32,863 nt of DNA, taken from positions 1 through 32,863 of the forward strand of contig JAUWTO010000010.1 in NCBI GenBank assembly GCA_030614685.1, read 5' to 3'. This document shows positions 1 to 7,959 of the stretch, piece after piece. This DNA comes from Candidatus Aminicenantota bacterium (GTDB lineage: Bacteria; Acidobacteriota; Aminicenantia; Aminicenantales; Aminicenantaceae). The notes below the pieces were generated by a model. It was not told the DNA's origin. It saw only the letters and a list, made by a program, of their open reading frames with translations, and ran no database searches. Position 1 is the stretch's first letter. Every line of letters starts with the position of its first letter. Both the position numbers and the translations under genes were made by a program.

Positions 1-90
1 AAAGCGGGCGAGACTCCTGTTTGTGTGGACGGTTAAATTTCATCGGGACTCTGTACGGATGGCGGTGAATAGCTAAATAAACCTTTAAAC

Positions 91-124
91 ATAAAATAAG
101 GGGGCTTGGAAACGCCATGCCCCT
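91..124 (-). terminator. Putative intrinsic terminator downstream of the iscU-like gene
   Basis: Inverted repeat GGGGCTTGG-AAACG-CCATGCCCC (101-123) with one mismatch; on the minus strand it is followed by CTTTATTTTAT. Confidence 0.6.
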
Positions 125-158
125 ACTTGCTAGCTTCAGAGCTTCCGCTCTTTCGATC

Positions 159-530
159 TTATTTCTGTTTGCTTCTGTAATCCTCTATCGCCTTATGAAG
201 CGCGTCCGCACCCAGGTTGGAGCAGTGCATTTTGTTTCCGGGCAGACCGCCCAGCTCATCCGCCACATCCTGGTTTGTGATCTGCATGGCCTCATCCAGG
301 GTTTTGCCCATGGCCATCTCGCTCACCATGCTGGAGACAGCGATGGCGGCGCCACATCCGAAGGTCTGGAATTTCACCTCACTGAGGCGGTCCTCTTTGA
401 CCTTGATATAAAACGTCATCATATCGCCGCACACGGGATTTCCGACCTCTCCGACGCCATCGGCGTCCTTGAGGACTCCCACGTTGCGAGGATCGGAGAA
501 ATGCTCCATGACTTTGTCACTGTACATCAT
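159..530 (-). CDS. iscU: IscU/NifU-type Fe-S cluster scaffold protein
   Basis: 123 aa; the three conserved Cys contexts are present (GNPVCGD, FGCGAAIA, KMHCSNLG); overlaps the 3' end of the iscS-like gene. Confidence 0.93.
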   Translation of the reverse strand: MMYSDKVMEHFSDPRNVGVLKDADGVGEVGNPVCGDMMTFYIKVKEDRLSEVKFQTFGCGAAIAVSSMVSEMAMGKTLDEAMQITNQDVADELGGLPGNKMHCSNLGADALHKAIEDYRSKQK

Positions 531-1710
531 TGTTGTTCTCCTCCAGATATTGGGTGTAGAGCGGCGACATCTTGCGCAGTTTCTCTATGTTGGGAGAGAA
601 TATCTCGATGAAATAGTCGATGTCTTCCTGTGTCAGGCTGTCGATCAGGCTGAAGACCAGCGAGCCCTGAGCCAGGGCGTGATCCAGCCCCATGGCCAGC
701 AGGACATGGGATACCTTCAGGGATTTGGATGTGCAGGCAGACCCGCTGGAGACCGCGATCCCCTGCATGTCCAGGGTCAAGAGCATGGCTTCCCCCTCCA
801 CAAAGGCCACGCAGAAACTGGCATGATGAGGCAGCCGGTTGACCGGATGGCCGGTGAGGACCACATGTTCCATCTCGAAGGACAGGTGCTGGACGATGCG
901 GTCCCTCAGGGGCTGTACCCTCGCTATTCGGTTTTCCATCTCACGGCCGGCGATCTCGGCCGCCTCACCCAGGCCCACGATACCCGGCAGGTTTTCAGAC
1001 CCGGCTCGCTTGCCGTGTTCCTGGATCCCGCCGTCGATAAGCGGCAGGATGCCGGTCCCCTTTCGGACATAAAGGGCCGCGCTGCCGTTGGGGCCGTAAA
1101 ACTGGTTCCCTGCCAAGCTGAGCGCCTGGACGCCCAGTTCCTGGACATCCACCGGGATCACACCCGCCGCGGCCACGGCATCGGTGTGCAGCACAACCCC
1201 CGCCTGCCGGCATACCTCGGCGATCTCCTGGAAATGAGGCTGTATGGTTCCCACCTCGCTATTGGCCAGCATGATCGAGACCACGGTCGTCTCCGGCATT
1301 ATGGCCTTACGGATCTCATCCGGGTCGATCACAGCCTGCTGGTCAACGGGGACCTGTGTGGACGTATAACCCAATCGTTCCAGGCTCTTCACCGAATTCA
1401 GGACTGAGAGGTGCTCGATCGCCGATACAACGCTGTGCTTCCCCTGCTTGCGTTTGGCCAGGGCCAGCCCCTTCAGGGCAAAATTGTTGGATTCGGTTCC
1501 GCTGGACGTGAAATAGATCTCAGAAGGCTCGGCATTGATGAGCGCGGCGACCCTGGCCCGGGCTCCTTCCAGAGCCTCCGCCGCCGTCTGACCGAAGGAG
1601 TGCAGGTTCTGGGGATTACCGAACCGCTCCCCGAGATAGGGAAGCATGGCTTCCTTGACCCGGGGGTGCAGCGGAGTCCCGGCGATCCGGTCCATATACA
1701 CTTTTCTCAT
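517..1710 (-). CDS. IscS/NifS cysteine desulfurase homologue with altered PLP pocket
   Basis: 397 aa aligned by eye along the IscS fold (FTSSGTESNN, AIEHLSVL, LHTDAV, SSGSACTS), but the SGHK(I/F)YGPKG motif reads AGNQFYGPNG. Confidence 0.9.
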   Translation of the reverse strand: MRKVYMDRIAGTPLHPRVKEAMLPYLGERFGNPQNLHSFGQTAAEALEGARARVAALINAEPSEIYFTSSGTESNNFALKGLALAKRKQGKHSVVSAIEHLSVLNSVKSLERLGYTSTQVPVDQQAVIDPDEIRKAIMPETTVVSIMLANSEVGTIQPHFQEIAEVCRQAGVVLHTDAVAAAGVIPVDVQELGVQALSLAGNQFYGPNGSAALYVRKGTGILPLIDGGIQEHGKRAGSENLPGIVGLGEAAEIAGREMENRIARVQPLRDRIVQHLSFEMEHVVLTGHPVNRLPHHASFCVAFVEGEAMLLTLDMQGIAVSSGSACTSKSLKVSHVLLAMGLDHALAQGSLVFSLIDSLTQEDIDYFIEIFSPNIEKLRKMSPLYTQYLEENNNDVQ

Positions 1711-1851
1711 TTATTTCCTCGATCTGCCCGGATGTCCCTTGCCTGGTCCTAACGCGATTCTATCTAAGGAGTGTATGCGTCCTATGGAGCCCAAGTCCCT
1801 CTGCTCAGAGGGGGGCGAAGGCCCCTGGTCGATCTGGCAACTCGAGAAGGG

Positions 1852-2073
1852 TCAGACAGAAACGACTTCCAGAACCTCCGGGATCTCCTTCTTCAGGAGT
1901 TTCTCGATGCCCATTTTCAGCGTCATCTGGGACATGGGACAGCCGGCACAGGCCCCGACCAGTTTCACCTTGACAATGCCGTCGTCTCCGACATCCACGA
2001 GCTCGACATTCCCTCCGTCCGCAACCAGAGAGGGACGGATCTTATTCAGAACCTCTTCTACTCTTTCTTTCAT
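1852..2073 (-). CDS. NifU C-terminal-domain (Nfu-type) Fe-S protein
   Basis: 73 aa; [17 protein letters not shown]...[30 protein letters not shown] is typical of the NifU C-terminal domain. Confidence 0.93.
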   Translation of the reverse strand: MKERVEEVLNKIRPSLVADGGNVELVDVGDDGIVKVKLVGACAGCPMSQMTLKMGIEKLLKKEIPEVLEVVSV

Positions 2074-2131
2074 CCTAGGTTTCTCCTTTGCAGGGATAGA
2101 TTGTATATTAAATCTTTTTAGCCGACAAGTC

Positions 2132-2151
2132 TATTGGACCTTGGTCCAATA
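2132..2151. promoter_or_regulatory. Perfect 8-4-8 palindrome TATTGGAC-CTTG-GTCCAATA, candidate operator or hairpin
   Basis: Read directly; 58 nt upstream of the nfu start; near-identical copy at 7932-7951. Confidence 0.55.
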
Positions 2152-2227
2152 CGCCGTGTTCCAAGCCCATCTTGTTTATAGCACTCCAGGGTCTTATTGT
2201 CAACTATTCCTATAGATTTTATAATAT

Positions 2228-3391
2228 TTAATCCTCCGCTTTCGACTCCTTCACGATCCGGGGTATATTTGGACTGAGACGGGCCACGATCTCGTAGTTT
2301 ATGGTCCCAGCCCAAGCCGCCAGCATATCGGCAGACACCTGGTCGGCCTGAGAACGGCCGATCAGGACGACCGGATCTTCCAAGCCGGCGGCCGGGATAT
2401 CGGTGATGTCCGCCGTGATGAAATTCATGGCCACCCTCCCCCGCAAAGGGGCCCTCTGTCCCTCGATCAGGACGTGGGCGATGTTGGAGAGATGACGGGG
2501 ATAGCCGTCCGAATACCCGATAGGGATCACGGCCAGCCGTGTGGCCCGCGTGGCCCGAAAAGAACGTCCGTATCCGACGAATGCTCCCTTGGGGATGGAT
2601 TTGACCTGGGCAATGCGGGCCTTCCAGGCCAGGACCGGATGGAGCTCGAGCGGATCCCGATCCTGCTGCAGGCTCGAGACGTAGGTCTCTTTGGAGGGCC
2701 ACAGCCAATACAGCCCGATCCCTACCCTCAGCATGTCGAAGTGGGTCTCCGGAAACAGAATGGCCGCCGCCGTACAGGACATGTGCCGGAGAGGAATCCG
2801 TAAGCCCTTTTTCTCGAGTTCAGCCAGGGAACGGTTGAAGCTTTCCAATTGACGCCGGGCATAGGAGTGATCGGTGGTATCCTCGATATCTGCGAAGTGC
2901 GACGAGATCCCCTCGAGCACGATCCCGGGATACAGCCGCAGCTGCTCGATCATTGCGCCCAGTTTTCCGGGATCGACGCCCTGGCGATTGGTCCCGGTTT
3001 CGAGTTTGATGTGGACATAGGCCTGGAGCCGCCGGTCCTGGCAGAGGCGGCCCAGCCTCTCGATCGCCTCCGGATTGTACACCGTCAGCCTCAGGCCGTG
3101 CACCACGGCCTCCTCGAGATCGGAGAGGGCAACATAGCCCGAGATCAAGATCGGGGTTCGGATCCCTTGATCACTCAGGGAGACCCCCTCTTCCAGAGAG
3201 TGCACACCCAGCCAGTCGGCGCCTTCCGCAAGGGCCAGGTCCGCGACCTGGGACATACCGTGGCCATAGGCATTGGCCTTAACCATGGCCAGGACCTTGC
3301 GCTTAGGCCCGACCAGGGCGCGGAACTGCTTGAGATTATGGGAGAGCGCGGCCCTGTCCAGCTCGATCCACTGGAGGTATTCCGCATTCAT
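2228..3391 (-). CDS. alr: Alanine racemase
   Basis: 387 aa; AMVKANAYGHG PLP-Lys motif; overall alanine racemase layout. Confidence 0.95.
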   Translation of the reverse strand: MNAEYLQWIELDRAALSHNLKQFRALVGPKRKVLAMVKANAYGHGMSQVADLALAEGADWLGVHSLEEGVSLSDQGIRTPILISGYVALSDLEEAVVHGLRLTVYNPEAIERLGRLCQDRRLQAYVHIKLETGTNRQGVDPGKLGAMIEQLRLYPGIVLEGISSHFADIEDTTDHSYARRQLESFNRSLAELEKKGLRIPLRHMSCTAAAILFPETHFDMLRVGIGLYWLWPSKETYVSSLQQDRDPLELHPVLAWKARIAQVKSIPKGAFVGYGRSFRATRATRLAVIPIGYSDGYPRHLSNIAHVLIEGQRAPLRGRVAMNFITADITDIPAAGLEDPVVLIGRSQADQVSADMLAAWAGTINYEIVARLSPNIPRIVKESKAED

Positions 3392-3398
3392 GGGACAG

Positions 3399-4724
3399 TC
3401 AGGCAGCGGCGGGATCGAGTCTGGACAGGTCGACCAGTCCCCGCAGATGGTCCTCCATCAAGATCGTGTCCCGGCGGCCCACGCCCGTGGAGATGATCGC
3501 GACCTTGACTTCCAGGAGGTCTTCGATGAGCTTGACATAATCCCGGAATCCCTGGGGAAGGTCATCCCAGGCGCTCTGGCCGGCAACGCCGGTCCCCCAT
3601 CCCTTTACTGTCCGGTAACGAGGCTCCGCTTTTTCCAGAACCCAGCTTTCCATGGGAAAGCTCGGCAGCGTCTCCCCTTTGTAGGTGTAATCGACACAGA
3701 CCTTGATCTCTTCTAGGCCATCCAGGACATCCGGCTTGGTCAGGATGATCCGTTTGACTCCGTTCAAGCGGCAGGCATACGCCAACTGCACGGCATCCAG
3801 CCAGCCGCAGCGCCTGGGCCTGCCAGTGGTGGAGCCGTATTCCTGGCCGTGGTCCCGCAGGTATTCCCCCCATTGGTCAAAGGCCTCTGTGGGGAAGGGC
3901 CCTTCCCCGACCCGGGTCGTGTAGGCTTTGCACACTCCCAGGACGGCATCCAGCTTATCCGGGCCGATCCCCAGGCCGGAGCATATGCCGCCGGCCGTGG
4001 AGTTGGAGGATGTGACAAAGGGATAGGTGCCGTGATCCACATCCAGAAGCGCACCCTGCGCCCCCTCGTACAGCACGGGTCTTCCCTCTCTGAAGGCATT
4101 GTCCAGGAAAAACGAAACATCCCGGATATAGGGGCGGAGCTGCTCGGCATACTCCGAGAACTGCCGGACGATGGGCTCCGCCTCGAGCGGCTCTTTCCCG
4201 TAGTGGGCAAGCAGGACGTTTTTCTCTCTCACATTGTGTTCGATCTTGGTCCGCAGGAGCTCCGGGTTGAGCAGGTCTCCGACCTTGATTCCCAGCCGAT
4301 CGGCCTTGTCCACATAGGCCGGACCGATGCCCCGGCAGGTCGTCCCGATCTTCAGATCGCTCTGTTCCTCGCGCAGGCTCTCGATCTCCGTGTGGTAGGG
4401 TAGGATGAGGTGGGCGTTGGGGCTGATGAGGATGTTGTCCTGGATGTCGATCCCGATCTCCTCCAAGGCCTTTTTTTCCTGCAGGAACGCCTCCGGGTTG
4501 ATAACCATGCCATTGCCCATCAGGCAGAGCTTGCCGCTGTGCAGCACGCCGGACGGGATGAGGTGCAGGATCACCTTGCGACCATCGACATAGATGGTAT
4601 GGCCGGCATTGTGCCCGCCCTGGTAGCGGGCCACGATATCGAAAGCCGGGGTGAGCAGGTCTGTGATCTTTCCCTTGCCTTCGTCCCCCCACTGCATACC
4701 GATAACGGCGACATTGCTCATCAC
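3399..4724 (-). CDS. purA: Adenylosuccinate synthetase
   Basis: 441 aa; VIGMQWGDEGKGKITDLL, RYQGGHNAGHTIYVDG, GTTCRGIGPAYVDK. Confidence 0.97.
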   Translation of the reverse strand: MMSNVAVIGMQWGDEGKGKITDLLTPAFDIVARYQGGHNAGHTIYVDGRKVILHLIPSGVLHSGKLCLMGNGMVINPEAFLQEKKALEEIGIDIQDNILISPNAHLILPYHTEIESLREEQSDLKIGTTCRGIGPAYVDKADRLGIKVGDLLNPELLRTKIEHNVREKNVLLAHYGKEPLEAEPIVRQFSEYAEQLRPYIRDVSFFLDNAFREGRPVLYEGAQGALLDVDHGTYPFVTSSNSTAGGICSGLGIGPDKLDAVLGVCKAYTTRVGEGPFPTEAFDQWGEYLRDHGQEYGSTTGRPRRCGWLDAVQLAYACRLNGVKRIILTKPDVLDGLEEIKVCVDYTYKGETLPSFPMESWVLEKAEPRYRTVKGWGTGVAGQSAWDDLPQGFRDYVKLIEDLLEVKVAIISTGVGRRDTILMEDHLRGLVDLSRLDPAAA

Positions 4725-4735
4725 ACCACCCCCTC

Positions 4736-5776
4736 CTAGAATCCCACAGCCACCTGAACGAGCCAGGTGTCGTTATTGATCTCCACGTCCTTTTCCCGGT
4801 TGAAGTCATACTCGAGCTTGAGGAACGCATTCTGGGCGAACATGAAGACGGCGCCCAGGGCCCAGCGGGTCCGGTCCAGGTGGAATCCCTCACCCGGTGT
4901 ATCCGGTCCTTCGAATCCCGGGCCGTGAAAGGCGTCGTCGTACTTCACGACCTGATAGCTCACGACCGGGCGGAAATTCTTCCAGACCATGGCGGTCTGG
5001 ATGTAATACCCCCAGCCTTCGGCGTCTTCAAAAGGTTTCGGGGTCTCTGAACGGGAGTGGTTATACTCGGCCTTGAGGTAGTAATCCGAGGTGGCCCAGA
5101 TCGCGGTCCCTGCCTGCAGGATCCGGTCGCGGCTGTTGGCATCATCGTACTTTCCCCGGTAGTAAGAGTATCCGACCGAGAATCCATCACCCAGGGACAG
5201 GTCCAGCCGCCCGCCCCAACCCTTATTGCGGTTGTTGTCCCGGAACTGCTGGCCGCTGGACAGGAATTCACCTTCCGATAGGCCGTTCCCCATGTAGAGC
5301 ACATACTCCAGACCGCTGATCGAGCCGCCCCCGCTTACACCGATGTCTCGCCAGGTAAAGGGAAACAGGTACTCGATGTTCAGGGGGGGATTGACCATAT
5401 CGGTCTGATGGGGAAGGTTGTTCTCGTTGAACTGGCCGAAGGGGACGACAAAAAGCCCCAACTTGGTATTGAAGTACTCGGAAGCCTGAAAACTCAGCCA
5501 GGCCTGGTTGAGGTCGAAGCGGTTCCCTTCGTAGTAGGAGGCCTCTGTCACGAATGAGATTTGGGGTGCCAACTGCCCGGACATCAGGATCCCCAGCAGC
5601 GGGTTCTCGAACGTACCGTCGGGATACGGGCCGTCCACCTCACTTTTAATATAGTCCGCGGCCAGGTAGCCGCCGACCCGGACCCGGAACGGATCCGTCT
5701 GGGGCAGCATCTGTTGAGCCCCGGCCCAGGTCGCACTTGCCAGTAACAACAAGACCAAAAATGTGTTTTTTTTCAT
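4736..5776 (-). CDS. Outer-membrane beta-barrel / phosphate-selective porin-like protein
   Basis: 346 aa; signal peptide MKKNTFLVLLLLASATWAGAQ; alternating beta-strand pattern, terminal aromatic (VAVGF). Confidence 0.75.
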   Translation of the reverse strand: MKKNTFLVLLLLASATWAGAQQMLPQTDPFRVRVGGYLAADYIKSEVDGPYPDGTFENPLLGILMSGQLAPQISFVTEASYYEGNRFDLNQAWLSFQASEYFNTKLGLFVVPFGQFNENNLPHQTDMVNPPLNIEYLFPFTWRDIGVSGGGSISGLEYVLYMGNGLSEGEFLSSGQQFRDNNRNKGWGGRLDLSLGDGFSVGYSYYRGKYDDANSRDRILQAGTAIWATSDYYLKAEYNHSRSETPKPFEDAEGWGYYIQTAMVWKNFRPVVSYQVVKYDDAFHGPGFEGPDTPGEGFHLDRTRWALGAVFMFAQNAFLKLEYDFNREKDVEINNDTWLVQVAVGF

Positions 5777-6975
5777 ATCGCTGTGATGTCGAAATCGTCA
5801 TCCAGGAGCTTATCCATCCAGCGGCCCACGTCCGCCTTTTCGGCCACCAGGCGGTTGATCTCGTTGACTCCCGCCTTGGTCCCCATCCACACCGCCCCGA
5901 CCAGCCGACCCTCCTGGATCACGACTTTTTTATAGATCCCCTGATCCGGTGTTTCCCGTTGGAACTCCTGAGCCGTGCCCGGCTCCGGATTGACCAGGCC
6001 AATGGACGTGACGGTCACGCCCATGACTTTGAGGGTATTGGAGGGCACGCTGCCCTCGTAGACCTGAGGGCGTCCCAGAATGGTATGGGCTGCTGTCCGG
6101 GCCTGCTGGAAGGAGGCCGGGATGATCCCGTAGATCCGGCCGCGGTGCTGCACGCTGTCGCCGGCCGCATAGATGAGGGGATCGCTGGTCTGGAGCGAAT
6201 CATCGACGATGATCCCCTTGTCGGTCTCGAGCCCAGCCTCCCGGGCCAGCTCGATCCGCGGCCTCACGCCGGCCGCCACGATGATCATGTCGGCCGGGCT
6301 CTCGCCGCCGTCCTTGAACCGCAGCCCCCGAGCCTCGCCCTCTCCCAGGATCTCCTCGGTCGCCACGTCGAGATGGACGCGGATCCCCAGGCTCTCAACC
6401 TGGCGCTTCAGGACCTCAGCACCCGGAATGTCCAACTGACGGGGGAGGAGGCGCGGGAAGAACTCATAGACATCCACGTCCCCGCCCCGGGTCTTGACCG
6501 CCCGCGCGATCTCCAGGCCCAGAAGCCCCCCTCCGATGATCGCCACCCGGGGGTGATCTGCCATATAGTCCAGGATGGCCTGGGCATCATCCAGCGTCCT
6601 CAGGGTGAAGACCCCGCGTTTATCCGTTCCCTGGAAGGGAGGGACGGCGGCATAGGCCCCGTTGGCCAGGACCAGGCGATCATAGGGGAAAAACCCTCTC
6701 CCGTCTGTTTCCACCGCCTTGGAGTCCCGCCGGATCCCGATCACCCTGCTGTCCAGATGGAGCTCCAATCCCTGCTCCCGGTACCACTCCTCCTTGAATG
6801 CGAAGAGCCGTTCATAAGCCAGGTTACCGGCCAGGTATTCGATGAGGTTGGGCCGCGGGTAATACAGGTGTTTTTCATCCCCGAGCAGTACGATTTTTGC
6901 TCCGGGGTCCAGCTCCCGCAGGGTCTTAGCCAGAATCGTCCCGGACAAACCATTCCCTACGATGACGACATTCAT
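5773..6975 (-). CDS. FAD/NAD(P)-dependent oxidoreductase, rubredoxin-NAD+ reductase-like
   Basis: 400 aa; VVIVGNGLSG and IIGGGLLGLE dinucleotide-binding motifs, IYAAGD motif; adjacent to a rubredoxin gene. Confidence 0.85.
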   Translation of the reverse strand: MNVVIVGNGLSGTILAKTLRELDPGAKIVLLGDEKHLYYPRPNLIEYLAGNLAYERLFAFKEEWYREQGLELHLDSRVIGIRRDSKAVETDGRGFFPYDRLVLANGAYAAVPPFQGTDKRGVFTLRTLDDAQAILDYMADHPRVAIIGGGLLGLEIARAVKTRGGDVDVYEFFPRLLPRQLDIPGAEVLKRQVESLGIRVHLDVATEEILGEGEARGLRFKDGGESPADMIIVAAGVRPRIELAREAGLETDKGIIVDDSLQTSDPLIYAAGDSVQHRGRIYGIIPASFQQARTAAHTILGRPQVYEGSVPSNTLKVMGVTVTSIGLVNPEPGTAQEFQRETPDQGIYKKVVIQEGRLVGAVWMGTKAGVNEINRLVAEKADVGRWMDKLLDDDFDITAI

Positions 6976-7011
6976 TTTAGTGGAGCCTGCTCTCCTGAAG
7001 AGTGCTGTCGA

Positions 7012-7173
7012 TCAGTCCATCTTCTGGAAGAACTCTTTCCCGACGCCGCACTGGGGGCAGACCCAGTCGTCGGGGATGTCCTCAAAAGCGGTCCCGGGAG
7101 CGATCCCGCCGTCGGGATCTCCCATCCCGGGATCGTAGATGTAGCCACAGGCTGTGCATTCGTATTTATCCAT
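7012..7173 (-). CDS. Rubredoxin
   Basis: Translated by hand (below the ORF-track cut-off): [53 protein letters not shown]; two CxxC(G) motifs. Confidence 0.97.
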   Translation of the reverse strand: MDKYECTACGYIYDPGMGDPDGGIAPGTAFEDIPDDWVCPQCGVGKEFFQKMD

Positions 7174-7220
7174 GTCGGTCCTCCTCACAATTTAGTTTAT
7201 CCGGGATCACTCCCGGTAAC

Positions 7221-7673
7221 TCAATCCTCTTCCAGGACATGCTCTTCGTACTTGACTTCCAGTTTGTACTTGTGGGCCTTCTCCTGCTCCGCCATAAAAT
7301 CGAAGAGCTTCTGCAAATCCGCGTCATCCGAGCTGTTTTTCAGTTTGGTGTACAGCTCAATGGCGCTCTGTTCTTTTTTAGCGGCAAAAATGAGAAGATC
7401 CTGGAAATTCATCTCCGGGCCGGTGGGTTCCTCGACCAGGTAATCGGAGATCTTCAGGTCGATAACCCTCTCGGGTTTCAGGGAGGCGATCTTCTGGGAA
7501 GTTAACTCGACCAGGAGTTTTTTGTGGTTCTTCTCTTCCTCCTGCAGTTCCAGAAGCAGCTCTCTGAGTCCGGGGGACTTGGCTTTCTCACTCATGCTAC
7601 CATAGGCTTCAACAGCGTCCTCTTCCCGTGCGATCGCAAACTTGATGACATCTTCAAAATTATTGAATTCCAT
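7221..7673 (-). CDS. Ferritin-like/rubrerythrin-type diiron protein without a rubredoxin domain
   Basis: 150 aa; two helical halves with EEEKNH and EQEKAH motifs. Confidence 0.85.
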   Translation of the reverse strand: MEFNNFEDVIKFAIAREEDAVEAYGSMSEKAKSPGLRELLLELQEEEKNHKKLLVELTSQKIASLKPERVIDLKISDYLVEEPTGPEMNFQDLLIFAAKKEQSAIELYTKLKNSSDDADLQKLFDFMAEQEKAHKYKLEVKYEEHVLEED

Positions 7674-7701
7674 AATTTCTCCTTCTCAGGGGACTGTAGA
7701 T

Positions 7702-7824
7702 CTATTCGTCTTTCTTGGGCTGCATGGGCTTGCCGCAGCACACGAGTGTTCCTGCGCCGGGCTTGACCACCTGGACTTCCTGCCCGCATAGGGCACACAC
7801 ATAAATCTTTCCTTTTTCCGCCAT
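7702..7824 (-). CDS. Desulforedoxin-like (desulfoferrodoxin N-terminal domain) protein
   Basis: Translated by hand: MAEKGKIYVCALCGQEVQVVKPGAGTLVCCGKPMQPKKDE; CxxC plus CC iron site; AGGAGT-type RBS upstream. Confidence 0.88.
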   Translation of the reverse strand: MAEKGKIYVCALCGQEVQVVKPGAGTLVCCGKPMQPKKDE

Positions 7825-7931
7825 CTAAGGACTCCTTTCCAGTTAAGGTATTTCTTAGGGCTTATCATTATAATGAATAGCCCGGTTCTAGTAAACCACG
7901 TCTATTCATAACGCAATAATTCTCTGCTGTC

Positions 7932-7951
7932 TATTGGACTTTCGTCCAATA
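7932..7951. promoter_or_regulatory. Perfect 8-4-8 palindrome TATTGGAC-TTTC-GTCCAATA, candidate operator or hairpin
   Basis: Same half-sites as 2132-2151, with shared flanks (GTC...CS G); upstream of the desulforedoxin/rubrerythrin/rubredoxin operon. Confidence 0.55.
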
Positions 7952-7959
7952 CCGTTCTA

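Noticed and set aside
2132-2151. Type-1 IscR binding site
   Set aside because: GAC-N4-GTC spacing is shorter than the known IscR type-1 arrangement and no iscR gene is in the window.
5737-7443. 568-aa plus-strand ORF, and similar long opposite-strand ORFs (9457-10842, 15228-16865, 469-1407)
   Set aside because: They lie antisense to well-supported genes, one spans several of them, and their composition looks like GC-rich shadow coding with no recognisable domains.
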